From positions 248,001 to 312,000 of the forward strand of contig CAWFVJ010000016.1 in NCBI GenBank assembly GCA_963819175.1: a DNA stretch of 64,000 nucleotides, in the 5' to 3' direction. A program made the position numbers and the translations under genes. The notes beneath the pieces were generated by a model. That model saw only the letters and a list, made by a program, of their open reading frames with translations. It made no database searches and had not been told where the DNA came from. The DNA is from CAWBRT01 sp963819175. Lineage in GTDB: Bacteria > Acidobacteriota > Terriglobia > Terriglobales > Acidobacteriaceae. Positions 1-9,288 of the stretch are shown piece after piece. The first letter of the stretch is position 1; the number at the start of each line of letters is the position of its first letter.

Positions 1-1019
1 TTTTCGGCCCGACCCAGGCAGCCGCTCAACTGGAGGGCAGCAAGAGCTTCGCCAAGTCCTTCATGCAGCGATTTCGCATTCCGACCGCCCGCTATGCGGT
101 TTGCACCACCAACGAAGAGGTCAAGGATGCCCTCGGCCACTTTAGCCATCCCATCGTGGTCAAGGCCGACGGCCTGGCCGCAGGCAAAGGGGTTGTGATC
201 GCCACCTCGCGCGAGGAAGCCGCGGCCACCGCCGCCGAAATGCTGAGCGGCAAAATGCTCGGCGACGCCGGGCGGCGCGTCGTGCTCGAAGAATTTCTGG
301 AAGGCGAAGAACTTTCCTTCCTGGTGGTGACCGACGGCGAGCGCATCGCCCCGCTGGTGGCGGCACAGGATCACAAGCGCGTGGGCGACGGCGACAGCGG
401 CCCGAACACGGGCGGCATGGGCGCTTATTCGTGTTCTGAGATCATCGACAACACCATGCGCGATTGGCTGGTCACCCACGTCGTGCGTCCGGTGATTGAC
501 GGCATGCGCGATGAGGGCATGACCTACACCGGCGTGCTTTATTGCGGACTGATGATGACCGCGCGCGGGCCGATGGTGCTGGAATTCAATTGCCGATTTG
601 GCGATCCGGAGACACAACCGATCCTGATGCGCCTGGACAGCGACCTCATCGATGCCTTCATGGCCAGCATCGACGGCAGCGTCAGCGACGGCGATTACAA
701 GTGGTCGCCGGAGCCCTCGGTCTGCGTCGTCATGGCATCGGGCGGCTACCCCGGCAACTACGAAGTGGGCAAGCTGATCGAAGGGATCGATGAGGCGGAT
801 GCAGTGCCTGGAGTGAAGGTGTTCCATGCAGGCACGACCTTTAAGGACGGGCGGTTCTACACGGCTGGAGGTCGCGTGCTGGGCGTGACCGCTCGCGGTG
901 CAAGCTTGCGGCAAGCGGTCGATCGCGCCTACGAAGCCGTAGGCAAAATTCGCTTCGACGGCATGCACTATCGCCACGACATCGCACATCGCGGCTTGCA
1001 GACGCCCTCGGGAGAATAG
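1..1019 (+). CDS. purD: phosphoribosylamine-glycine ligase (GAR synthetase), 5' end outside window
   Basis: Cytosolic enzyme of purine synthesis that joins glycine to 5-phosphoribosylamine using ATP. The open frame enters from the window edge (codon phase starts at base 3, reading FGPTQAAAQLEGSK), so the ATG at 63 is internal and the N domain is missing. What remains is the ATP-grasp domain, with GLAAGKGV, a QDHKRVGDGDSGPNTGGMGA stretch and FNCRFGDPETQP, then the C-terminal domain with GGRVLGVTA. purE follows 95 bp downstream on the same strand, consistent with a small pur operon. The gap holds a degenerate right end of the dispersed GGGATGAC repeat family. Family assignment is secure. Confidence 0.97.
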   Translation, partial: FGPTQAAAQLEGSKSFAKSFMQRFRIPTARYAVCTTNEEVKDALGHFSHPIVVKADGLAAGKGVVIATSREEAAATAAEMLSGKMLGDAGRRVVLEEFLEGEELSFLVVTDGERIAPLVAAQDHKRVGDGDSGPNTGGMGAYSCSEIIDNTMRDWLVTHVVRPVIDGMRDEGMTYTGVLYCGLMMTARGPMVLEFNCRFGDPETQPILMRLDSDLIDAFMASIDGSVSDGDYKWSPEPSVCVVMASGGYPGNYEVGKLIEGIDEADAVPGVKVFHAGTTFKDGRFYTAGGRVLGVTARGASLRQAVDRAYEAVGKIRFDGMHYRHDIAHRGLQTPSGE

Positions 1020-1114
1020 TTTTCCTGCGGCCAAGGGATCTCGGAAACAGCAGATCCTTCGATGCGCTCAGGATGACACCTCAACCGGGGGCAAAAAGAG
1101 GCAAGAGGAGGCAA

Positions 1115-1621
1115 ATGAGCAATCCATTGGTGTCCATCGTGATGGGCAGCGACTCCGACCTGGAAGTCATGAACGAGGCGGCCAAGGCGCTCGATCAGTT
1201 CGGAATCGGCTACGAGATCGATATCGCCTCCGCGCACCGCTCTCCGCAGCGCACCAGCCAGTTCTCCCGCGCGGCGGCCGGGCGCGGTATCAAGGTCATT
1301 ATCGCGGGCGCAGGCGGTGCGGCACACCTGGCCGGCGTGATTGCCGCTGAGACGATCCTGCCGGTCATTGCCGTACCCATAGCTTCTACTCCGCTCAACG
1401 GCTTGGACTCATTATTGGCAATGGTGCAGATGCCCGCCGGCATTCCGGTTGCGACAGTTGCAATCGGCAAACCCGGAGCCACCAACGCCGGCATACTTGC
1501 GGCTCAGATCATCGCACTCTCCGATGCGGCGGTGGCCGGTAAACTCGAACAGCACAAGAAGAAGTTAGCCGATGGAGTCGCCGAGAAGTCGAACAAACTG
1601 CGGCAAGCGCGCGCGAAGTAG
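1115..1621 (+). CDS. purE: N5-carboxyaminoimidazole ribonucleotide mutase
   Basis: Converts N5-CAIR to CAIR in the purine pathway; class I PurE proteins are octamers in the cytosol. The 168-residue product shows the signature GSDSDLEVM, then SAHRSPQRT carrying the catalytic histidine, and GAGGAAHLAGV. An in-frame ATG at 1073 would add 14 unusual residues. I chose 1115 because GAGGAG at 1105-1110 precedes it at good spacing and the protein then begins like the family. No purK is seen next to it, although class I enzymes normally need PurK, so purK should lie elsewhere. Confidence 0.96.
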   Translation: MSNPLVSIVMGSDSDLEVMNEAAKALDQFGIGYEIDIASAHRSPQRTSQFSRAAAGRGIKVIIAGAGGAAHLAGVIAAETILPVIAVPIASTPLNGLDSLLAMVQMPAGIPVATVAIGKPGATNAGILAAQIIALSDAAVAGKLEQHKKKLADGVAEKSNKLRQARAK

Positions 1622-1744
1622 ATTGTTCAGCAGTAGAACAAAACAAAAGGTGGCTCGACTTCGCTCGCCATGACATTACGTAGGGATATGCCCACGGGGA
1701 ATTGCTCTCATATACAATCCCCATGTAATTACGAGAGGCTTCTC

Positions 1745-2242
1745 ATGTCTGATGTTCCCGCTCTGAGTTATGCCGTGTTGCTTGCTTACACCGACGAGGA
1801 GACCCGTCGTTGGCGCGCCTACTTTGACCAGAATCCGAAAGCCCTGGACGTGCCGATCGGTGGCGAGCGCAAGGACGTTCGCGGGCTGGTGACGCATCTG
1901 TTTGTCAGCGAGTACCGTTGGGGACAGCATCTTGCAGGCGAGCAACCGGCCTCGCCTGACTCCTTTAAGCCGCAGAACATCGACGAGATCTGGGCCATTT
2001 ACGCGACTGCACGCAAACGGCTGGAAGGCTGGGTTGCGGGCGCGACCCCCGAGGATCTGGCTCAAATATTGACCGTCAAATCGGTCACCTACGGCGAAAC
2101 CGTGGTGAGCAAACGCAAGATCCTGACGCATGCGCTGATCCACGGCATCCGCCATTGGGCGCAGATCGCGACCGCGCTACGCCAGAGCTGCTTTGTGAGC
2201 GGCTGGTCGCACGACGTGCTGTTCTCGCCCGCCCTGCGCTAG
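1745..2242 (+). CDS. DinB-like four-helix-bundle protein
   Basis: A 165-residue protein resembling the DinB/YfiT-type putative metalloenzymes, which usually coordinate a metal with three histidines on a four-helix bundle. Histidines occur at HLFVSEYRWGQHL in the second helix and at HALIHGIRHWAQ near the C-terminus, the spacing expected of the family. The start at 1745 follows GAGAGGC; a longer frame from 1670 begins in repeat-like sequence. Substrate is unknown; relatives act as thiol-dependent transferases or have no known role. It stands alone between purE and the PBP gene. Confidence 0.7.
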   Translation: MSDVPALSYAVLLAYTDEETRRWRAYFDQNPKALDVPIGGERKDVRGLVTHLFVSEYRWGQHLAGEQPASPDSFKPQNIDEIWAIYATARKRLEGWVAGATPEDLAQILTVKSVTYGETVVSKRKILTHALIHGIRHWAQIATALRQSCFVSGWSHDVLFSPALR

Positions 2243-2262
2243 GGAAACTCTGAACCAGCCTT

Positions 2263-2460
2263 GCTGGCAGAACCGAGGTCCCTCGGAGGCTAAAGCCTCA
2301 TTGATTTCGCTGGTCTTACGTACGGGCTGAAGCCCGTAAAGCCCGACCTTCAAAAAGCCCGTACCTTTCAAAAAGCCCGCACCTTTCAAAAAGCCCGCAC
2401 CTTTCAAAAAGCCCGTACCCTTCAAAACCTTTGTTTGTCCCGACCTTTCCTAGGCTGGAT
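2263..2460. repeat. dispersed intergenic repeat, family C, with 18-bp tandem units
   Basis: This spacer carries a repeat shared with 20469-20715: both contain GCAGAACCGA, AGGCTAAAGCCTC, GCTGGTCTT and CGTACGGGCTGAAGCCCGTA, and then CCCTTCAAAACCTT. The copy here also has four near-identical 18-bp units (2346-2416, consensus ACCTTTCAAAAAGCCCGY). The self-complementary core ACGGGCTgaAGCCCGT would form a hairpin. Frames reading through it give GFLKG-type peptide repeats and are not genes. Confidence 0.85.
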
Positions 2461-2547
2461 TTTCGGGAGGTCGGGAGGCGGGTTTTTGCGCCTGTTTCCG
2501 CTCACTGGGGCGTGCTATTCTGGGGTTGCTCTGCTCTGCATTCGGTA

Positions 2548-4758
2548 ATGAAAGTTGTCATCAAGACCCCCGCCCCCGGAGCGGCGAGACAGAAACTCGT
2601 TAACCGATTCGTCTTTGCCGGCATGGTGATCGCTGCGGCGGCAATTGGCGTCTTCGGCGGGCTTCTGCTTGTCTATTCCACCGATCTGCCTCAAGTCAGC
2701 GAGCTTGAGCGCTATCGCCCCAGTTCGGTGACGCAACTCTACGACATCAAGGGCAGGGTCATCGGCTCGTTCGCCTTGCAGCGCCGCATCATCGCCGCCT
2801 ACGACGACTACCCCAAGGTTCTGCGCGACGCCATCATCTCGATTGAAGACAAAGGCTTTGAAACGCACTGGGGAATCGATTTCTGGCGCATTCTGGGGGC
2901 GGCCTATCGCGATGTGGCCTCGGGCAGCCGTGCTCAGGGCGGTTCCACGCTGACTATGCAGCTGGCGCGCAACCTGTTTTTGTCGCCCGACCGCAAGTTC
3001 CGACGCAAGTTTCAGGAGGTCATGCTGTCGATACAGATCGAGCGGCGCTTCACCAAAGCTCAGATTTTCACGCTGTATGCCAACCAAATCTTTCTGGGCC
3101 ACGGCGCCTATGGTTTTGAAGCCGGCGCACAGTATTACTTCAGCAAACACGCCAAGGATCTCAGCCTGGAAGAGGCGGCACTGCTGGCCGGCCTGCCGAA
3201 AGCTCCGAACTTTTATTCGCCCGTCAACTCTCCCGAGCGTGCGTTGCGCCGCCGCAACCTTGTTCTCAACGCCATGATGGAGGACGGTAAGATCACGGCC
3301 GAGCAGGCCCAGCGCGCAAAAAACACGCCGATACGCCTGAACCTTCAGAGCGATCCCAATTCCGTTGCTCCATATTTTGTGGAAGAGGTGCGGCGCTATC
3401 TGGAAAGAAAGTACGGCACCGCCGATGTTCATGAGGGACGGCTCAGCGTATATACCACGCTCGACGTGGAGCTCCAGCAGGCTGCCACCCGCGCCGTGCT
3501 GGACGGACTGGCCGCCTACGAGCGCCGCCACGGCTGGGTCGGGCGTCTTCCCAATGTCATTGCCGCCGGCGGTGATATCGAGCGATACGATAATGCCGAC
3601 TGGCGCGAGTCAATCGAGACGGGCACCTATCTTCACGGTCTGGTCACGCAGCTCTCCGGCGGTTTCGCGACAGTTCGTCTGGGAAAGATCACCGGCTTCA
3701 TCGATAACGCCGGAATCAAGTGGACCGGACGCAAATCTCCCGCGGACATTCTGAGCGTTGGCGACGTGATTTACGCCAAGGTTTTATCGGTGGACGGCGG
3801 GCGCGCTCAGCTTGCGCTGGAGCAAGACTCCGGAATACAGGGAGCACTGGTCGCGGTGGACAATGCCAGCGGCGAAATCCGCGCCATGATCGGCGGACGC
3901 GACTTCGACGATTCCAAGTTCAATCGCGCCACGCAGGCGTTGCGGCAGACGGGTTCGTCGTTCAAACCCTACGTGTACACCGCCGCCATAGACCGGGGAG
4001 CATCGCCGGATGACCTTGTGCTGGACGCGCCGGTGACCTTCCAGACCGCCTCGGGCGCCTACACGCCGCATAACTATGACGCGAAGTTTGAAGGCAACAT
4101 TACTTTGCGCCGCGCGCTGGCGGACTCGCGCAACATACCGGCGCTCAAAGTGGCGCAGCAGGTCGGAATTCATACCGTCATAGACTACGTACATCGTTTC
4201 GGAGTCACCTCGCAGATACAGCCATACCTGCCGGTGGCGCTGGGCGCGGCGGAGATTACGCTGCTGGAGCAGACCGCCGCCTATTCAACCTTCCCGAATG
4301 ACGGCGTGCGCCTCTCGCCGCACAGCATACGGAAGGTGGTTGATTACGACGGCCACACGCTGGAGGAAACTGTCCCCGAAGTTCGCGATGTGATCAGCGA
4401 GCGAACCGCGCGCATCATGACCTCGATGTTGCAGCAGGTGGTGCAGCACGGCACCGGCTACCAGGCGGCGAAGCTCAAGCATCCGCTGGGCGGCAAGACG
4501 GGAACCACAAATGATTTCACGGACGCCTGGTTCATGGGCTTTTCGCCCTCGATTACCTGCGGCGTGTGGATTGGTTTCGACGAGAAAAGGAGCTTGGGAA
4601 ACAGGGAGACGGGAGCATTAGCCGCGCTGCCGGTGTGGGTGGACTTCATGCGAGTCGCCATCGCGGGGCACCCGGACGAGCACTTCCCCGCCGATTCCGC
4701 TTCAGGGTCCGAAGTTGCGAGCGACGGGGCAGGCCGCCGGTCGATGAACCCTCGATAG
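2548..4758 (+). CDS. class A penicillin-binding protein 1A
   Basis: Bifunctional peptidoglycan synthase: the glycosyltransferase polymerises lipid II and the transpeptidase cross-links peptides, on the outer face of the inner membrane. The 736-residue protein has one membrane segment (about 21-43), a GT51 domain with IEDKGFETHWGID (catalytic Glu about 100) and GGSTLTMQLARN, and a transpeptidase domain with GSSFKP (nucleophile Ser), an SRN motif and GGKTGTT. A longer frame from 2431 starts inside a repeat, so I use the ATG at 2548, whose ribosome site is weak. The PASTA protein 59 bp downstream probably shares the transcript. Confidence 0.95.
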   Translation: MKVVIKTPAPGAARQKLVNRFVFAGMVIAAAAIGVFGGLLLVYSTDLPQVSELERYRPSSVTQLYDIKGRVIGSFALQRRIIAAYDDYPKVLRDAIISIEDKGFETHWGIDFWRILGAAYRDVASGSRAQGGSTLTMQLARNLFLSPDRKFRRKFQEVMLSIQIERRFTKAQIFTLYANQIFLGHGAYGFEAGAQYYFSKHAKDLSLEEAALLAGLPKAPNFYSPVNSPERALRRRNLVLNAMMEDGKITAEQAQRAKNTPIRLNLQSDPNSVAPYFVEEVRRYLERKYGTADVHEGRLSVYTTLDVELQQAATRAVLDGLAAYERRHGWVGRLPNVIAAGGDIERYDNADWRESIETGTYLHGLVTQLSGGFATVRLGKITGFIDNAGIKWTGRKSPADILSVGDVIYAKVLSVDGGRAQLALEQDSGIQGALVAVDNASGEIRAMIGGRDFDDSKFNRATQALRQTGSSFKPYVYTAAIDRGASPDDLVLDAPVTFQTASGAYTPHNYDAKFEGNITLRRALADSRNIPALKVAQQVGIHTVIDYVHRFGVTSQIQPYLPVALGAAEITLLEQTAAYSTFPNDGVRLSPHSIRKVVDYDGHTLEETVPEVRDVISERTARIMTSMLQQVVQHGTGYQAAKLKHPLGGKTGTTNDFTDAWFMGFSPSITCGVWIGFDEKRSLGNRETGALAALPVWVDFMRVAIAGHPDEHFPADSASGSEVASDGAGRRSMNPR

Positions 4759-4817
4759 CGCAGAAGGTGGGCGCTTCCGGCTATCATCCAAGGGCAGTCA
4801 TCGGGAATTCGAGAGTG

Positions 4818-5629
4818 ATGCGCTACCTTCGCACGCTGCTATACGGGCTGGTCTTGGTCGTCGTGGGGCTGATCTCCGCGCTGACCGCGATGCGCTTCGC
4901 CATCCACGGACGCGAAGTGAGCGTGCCCAAACTCGCCGGGCTCACCGCGGTTGAAGCGCAACGCATTGCCGGCGAAAACGGGCTGGCGGTTTCACGCGAG
5001 CAACGCTTCTACAGCAGCGACGTTCCCGCGGGCCGCATCGTATCGCAACTTCCTACGGCGGGCACGCGGGTGCGCACGGGCTTTCGCATTCGCATCGCCG
5101 AGAGCCTGGGCCCGCAAAAGGTCGAGATTCCCAATCTGCTGGGGCAATCCGTGCGATCAGCCGAGTTGAACCTGAAAGAGCGAGGACTGGAGCTTGGCTC
5201 GATCGCGCATCTTCCAACGGCCAACGCCACCGCCGACCAGGTGATTGCCCAGAGCCCCACGCCCGACGCGCAGCAGATCGCGACTCCCTCGGTCAGTCTG
5301 TTGATCAGCGAGGCCCCGGCCCCGGAAGCGTTCGTCATGCCGGACTTTGTCGGAGCAAAGCTCTCCGAGGCAAGCGCGGCTGTCCGCGAGGCTGGGCTGG
5401 CGGTGGGAACGATCAGGACCGCGCAGCCCGCGCCACCGGCTGCAACGAATTCCGATTCAGCCGGAAGCTCGGCGGAATCAAGACTGACTCCACCGCTGCT
5501 CCTGTGGCGGCGAAGAAGCCGGCTCGCGCATCGTCGGATGCCACCATCGTCCACCAGACTCCGGCAGCGGGGCAGCGGGTTTTTCCGGGAAACACCGTGC
5601 AGTTCGAAATTGCGCCCCAGGCACGATAG
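4818..5629 (+). CDS. membrane-anchored PASTA-repeat protein, frame broken near 5465
   Basis: Encodes a short cytosolic tail, a membrane helix (about 7-28) and PASTA repeats (VSVPKLAGLTAVEAQ..., VEIPNLLGQSVRSAE..., FVMPDFVGAKLSEAS...). PASTA domains bind peptidoglycan or muropeptides, which fits its place directly behind the PBP1A gene. After about base 5465 the frame turns into arginine-rich nonsense. One frame over, the sequence reads DATIVHQTPAAGQRVFPGN and closes with a fourth PASTA end and a stop at 5627-5629. A one-base error or mutation near 5465 explains this; the intact product would be about 270 residues. The start follows GAGAG. Confidence 0.82.
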
Positions 5630-5689
5630 CGGCTGCGCGTCAAACAGATCAACGTTTAAGTTTCTCCCAGCCGTCGAAGGCGGCGGCAG

Positions 5690-5843
5690 ATGGTAGCCCA
5701 CGGCGCAAGCCGTGGGTGCAAGGGCGTCCAGGATCGCAAGCCCCCGAAGGGGGCGACAGAGGCGGTCGAGATTCTGTCGCCCGCGTTGCGGGCTTTCCAG
5801 ATTTCCCATTCCAAAACCCATGGCTGACGCCATGGGCTACCAT
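5690..5843. repeat. large inverted repeat with internal hairpins
   Basis: ATGGTAGCCCA at 5690-5700 is matched by its exact complement TGGGCTACCAT at 5833-5843. Between them lie smaller palindromes: CCACGGCGCAAGCCGTGG, CCCCCGAAGGGGG and CCATGGCTGACGCCATGG. It fills the spacer ahead of asd and looks like a composite REP-type element, not a gene. Confidence 0.75.
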
Positions 5844-5976
5844 CTTTCCCCCGCTTCGCGGGGTCAGTTTGCACTGCCCTGATTTATGACGTACTGCGAT
5901 AGCCGCTGCGCAATTCGCGGGAAAAAATCGGGAGCTACTGGCATAATAGAGACACTTATATTTTTTGGGAGATACC

Positions 5977-7084
5977 ATGCTGCGCGTTGGATTTATCGGT
6001 TGGAGAGGGATGGTCGGCAGTGTCCTGATGCAGAGGATGCGCGAGGAAAAAGACTTTGCCGGCATCGACCCGGTTTTCTTTACCACCTCGAACGTCGGCG
6101 GCGCCGGCCCGCAAGAGGCTCATGGCGCTTCGCTGCTGGATGCCCGCAACCTGAAGGAACTGGCGGCCTGTGATGTGCTGATCAGTTGCCAGGGCGGCGA
6201 CTATACCAACGAGGTCTACGCGCCTCTGCTCAAGAATGGCTGGAAGGGATACTGGATCGATGCCGCTTCCACGCTCCGCATGAGCGGCGAATCGATCATC
6301 ATCCTCGATCCGGTCAACGGCGGCATCATCAAGGACGCGCTCGCCAAGGGCTTGCGATGCTACGTCGGCGGCAACTGCACGGTCAGCCTGATGCTGATGG
6401 CCACCAACGCGCTTTTCCAGGCCGGACTGGTCGAGTGGATGACCACCATGACCTACCAGGCAGCTTCGGGCGCCGGCGCGGCCAAAATGCTGGAGCTGGT
6501 TCAGCAGATGCGGCAACTGACCGACCCGGTCGCCAAGTCGCCTTCGGATAACGCTCTCGAAGTCGATCGCATGGTCATCGAGGCGCAGCGCTCTCCAGCG
6601 CTGCCCACGGCGGAGATCGGCGTGCCGCTGGCGGGCAGCCTGATCCCCTGGATCGACCGGGAAATGCCCGGCGGCCAGACGCGCGAAGAGTGGAAGGGCA
6701 TGGCGGAGACCAACAAGATCATGGGACTCAACCCGCCGGTGCCGGTTGACGGCATCTGCGTGCGCGTCGGCAGCATGCGCTGCCACAGCCAGGGCCTCTG
6801 CCTGAAGCTGACCAAAGACGTTCCGCTGGCCGAGCTCGAACAGATGCTCGCCGCCGGCAACCCAGTGGGTGCGCGTGGTTCCCAACAACAAGGACGCCAG
6901 CATTCGCTGCCTCACGCCGACCGCCGTTTCCGGCACGCTGACGGTGCCCATCGGCCGCCTCCACAAGCTGACGCTCGGCCCGCAGTACCTGGGCGCATTT
7001 ACCGTGGGAGATCAACTGCTCTGGGGCGCCGCCGAACCCTTGCGCCGCATGCTGAACCTGCTGCGCGCACACGTGAACGCCTGA
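5977..7084 (+). CDS. asd: aspartate-semialdehyde dehydrogenase, frame broken near 6864
   Basis: NADPH-dependent reduction of aspartyl phosphate to the semialdehyde, the branch point to lysine/diaminopimelate, threonine and methionine. The product resembles the E. coli-type enzyme from the start (VGFIGWRGMVGSVLMQRM) and has the nucleophile in GGNCTVSLM, the TYQAASG loop and GVPLAGSLIPWID. Near 6862-6866 one surplus base breaks the frame. The following frame restores WVRVVPNN, then LTPTAVSGTLTVPIGRL and GDQLLWGAAEPLRRML, to a stop at 7082-7084. Restored length is about 368 residues, normal for the family. ATG at 5977 follows GGGAG; a TTG four codons earlier is less likely. Confidence 0.93.
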
Positions 7085-7595
7085 ACAGTTTTGGCGATGA
7101 GTCGATTTGGGTGCCCCATTCAAGCACAGCTTGGGTGGGGCTTTCGTTTTGTGTCACCGCGAGAAGGGAAACTACCCCAGGTTAGCCAAAAACGGGCGAA
7201 CCTGGGGCACCAGTTTGAGTGGGGCAGCAACTTGTCTTACGCCCGCCTACGCGGGCTCGGACCAGCAAATTTCATGCTCACCCCAGGCTTGCGCCTGGGG
7301 CTATCGTCTTTTGCCCGCTACGCGGGCTGTTTTACTCCGCTCAGGATGACACTCATGGGACCGCGCTACAGAAAGAAACTACCCCAGGTCAGTCCAAAAG
7401 CAGGACGGGACGTGGGGCACCCGGCGCAGCTTGGGTGGGGCTTTTCGTTTGTTGTCATAGCGAGAAGGGAAACTACCCCAGGTTAGCCAAAAACGGGCGA
7501 ACCTGGGGCACCCGGCTTTCGTTTTGTCATCACAGCGAGAGCAAGAAACTACCCCACCCTATCGCTGCGCGATAAGGGTGGGGCACCCGCGCCCC
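7085..7595. repeat. spacer filled with CCCCAGGTT/AACCTGGGG hairpin repeats (family B)
   Basis: About 500 bp with no supported gene. The unit AACTACCCCAGGTTAGCC ... GGGCGAACCTGGGGCACC occurs at about 7165-7210 and again at 7470-7515, with diverged relatives at 7375-7425 and 7548-7590. Each can fold into a hairpin. Phrases such as CAGCTTGGGTGGGGCTTT also recur at 7125 and 7425, so larger blocks were duplicated in tandem. ORFs here are translations of repeats. Confidence 0.85.
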
Positions 7596-8627
7596 TCACG
7601 ATTTCAATGCGATAACGGTGGTCTGGCGATGGCCGGCGCAAAAGCCATGCCTTGGGTTGGGATTCACTCTTAGCGTGGCCTGCCCGCTGGTTTCGGTAAG
7701 TGGATTCGTGGGGCGCAAGGTGATTCCGACCGCCATCTTCAGGCACACAACCAGCGCCAAAACGCCGAGCACGATCAGCAGTTGCTCGCCCCGCAGATGC
7801 CGGCTCACGCGGGCGCCAAGCTGAGCGCCGATGGTTGACCCGGCGGCGATCACCAAGGCCAGCACCAGATCGACGCTGTGATTGCTGGCCGACTGCATGA
7901 TGGTGGCTCCCATGCAGGTGAACAAGACTTGAAAGAGCGAAGTTCCGACCGCCACGTGCGCCGGCATGCGCAGCAGATAAACCATTGCCGGCACCATGAT
8001 GAATCCCCCACCGACACCCATGAAGGCGGTCATGATTCCGACCACGGTACAAAGGCCGAACGGCAGCAGAATTGAGTGGCTCACACCCGATCTTGCAAAC
8101 TCCGCCTGAAAAGGCAGCCGCCCGAGGAGGGTGGTGAACACCGGCGACTTGGCCGGGCGCTCCTTTGGCGCCAATACCCCGCCGCGCATCTTTTGGACGC
8201 TGTTATAGACCATGAAGCTGCCGATGCCGCCCAGGATCACGACGTACATCACACTGATCAGCAGGTCCACGGATCCGCGCGCTCCCAGTATCCTGACGGC
8301 ATGGACGCCTATGGCGGAACCGAAGAGGCCGCCGAGCAGGCAATAGGCCCCCATTTTGAAGTCGACGTTCTTCAGCCGAAAATGGGCGGCTACTCCCGAG
8401 GCGGATGTGGCAACGATTGCATTGGTATCGGAGGAGGCGGCGACGATCGGAGGGATGCCGAGCATCATGAGGATTGGGGTAGTGAGGAAGCCGCCCCCAA
8501 CTCCCAAGAGGCCGGACAGGAAGCCGATCACCAAGCCTACGGAGACCAGCAGACCTATGTTGATAGAAATGCCCGCTATCGGCAGGAAAACTGGCAGAGC
8601 CAACGAGACTGCAGCGAATAGGGCCAT
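7596..8627 (-). CDS. TauE/SafE-family sulfite/organic-anion exporter
   Basis: A 343-residue polytopic inner-membrane protein of the TauE/SafE (former DUF81) family, whose members move sulfite, sulfoacetate or other organosulfur anions. It has the family's internal duplication: GLLGVGGGFLTTPILMMLG in the first half and FMGVGGGFIMVPAMVYLL in the second, each followed by a conserved small-residue helix. A longer frame reaches 8900 but enters a dispersed repeat, so I start at MALFAAVSLAL (8627). It lies alone, opposite in direction to ilvB. The substrate cannot be told from sequence. Confidence 0.85.
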   Translation of the reverse strand: MALFAAVSLALPVFLPIAGISINIGLLVSVGLVIGFLSGLLGVGGGFLTTPILMMLGIPPIVAASSDTNAIVATSASGVAAHFRLKNVDFKMGAYCLLGGLFGSAIGVHAVRILGARGSVDLLISVMYVVILGGIGSFMVYNSVQKMRGGVLAPKERPAKSPVFTTLLGRLPFQAEFARSGVSHSILLPFGLCTVVGIMTAFMGVGGGFIMVPAMVYLLRMPAHVAVGTSLFQVLFTCMGATIMQSASNHSVDLVLALVIAAGSTIGAQLGARVSRHLRGEQLLIVLGVLALVVCLKMAVGITLRPTNPLTETSGQATLRVNPNPRHGFCAGHRQTTVIALKS

Positions 8628-8805
8628 ATCAAGACACGATGGCTGACGACTGCAAGGTTCCCCTGGGAAACGATTAGGACTTCCGATTGGACCATCATCA
8701 AAATGCGATACAGAATGAATAAGTTCTGTGTTTCGCGTCACGTCGGGGTGTGCGAGCGGGCTATTTGGCTGCTGCATTCTGCAACAGATTGGCCTGGCGA
8801 GAGCG

Positions 8806-9028
8806 TTTCCCGAGATGCTAAATCCGGAAATCAACGTCATTTCGAGCGAGCGCCGTGTTTTGGCGCGAGTCGAGAAATCTTGTGGTTTGCCGAAAAACAC
8901 AAGATCCCTCCACTCCGCTCCCCCACCCCATCAATCGCAACAACGGCGTTTGTTGGGGACCCCGGCTTCGCTCCGGTCGGGATGACGCCTTTCGGGAACA
9001 CCGGATATAGCAACTGAGGAACCGCTTT
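8806..9028. repeat. dispersed repeat family A, copy 1
   Basis: Core GTCATTTCGAGC at 8836 to CGGGATGAC at 8986, with inner arms AAATCTTGTGG ... CACAAGATCCCTCC that can pair. It is nearly identical, including flanks (GAGATGCT..ATCCGGAAATCAAC on the left, GGAACACCGGATATAGCAAC on the right), to 19046-19289. Related copies lie at 11659-11910, 34619-34846 and 47509-47594. No gene is supported in 8628-9190. Confidence 0.88.
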
Positions 9029-9201
9029 AAACGCGCTCTACCCGATTTTTTGATAAGATTCAGCAATCCGGCCAAGGCGGATTGGGGTGCTCGTCTGGCC
9101 GTGGAACGCAGGTTGCGAAGCGGCGGGGCCGGCCGGTACTGTATTCTGGTAACAACAGTCTGAAGTTGAATGCCGTAAAATATTAAATCCCCATGTGGGC
9201 G

Positions 9202-9257
9202 CCAGCGTTGCTGGAAGGGGCTCCGGCTTTGTGGGCTCTTGCGCCGGACTTTTATTT
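9202..9257 (+). promoter_or_regulatory. hairpin leader upstream of ilvB, possible attenuator
   Basis: Two hairpins lie just ahead of ilvB: CCAGCgttGCTGG (9202-9214), and TCCGGC (9222-9227) pairing with GCCGGA (9243-9248). The second is followed by a T-rich run (9250-9257), the shape of an intrinsic terminator. It ends about 30 bp before the ilvB start, which suggests transcription attenuation of the branched-chain operon. No leader peptide rich in Leu/Val/Ile and no T-box consensus was found. This is inference from shape and position. Confidence 0.35.
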
Positions 9258-9288
9258 TCCGGCGGCGGATGGAATTTGAGGTGGGCGA

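Noticed and set aside
2346..2416. CRISPR array
   Set aside because: Units are 18 bp and directly abutting with no spacers; no cas genes in the window.
2177..2425. Protein with GTGFLK/GAGFLK repeats
   Set aside because: It is the translation of an 18-bp DNA tandem repeat in a dispersed intergenic element; no ribosome site.
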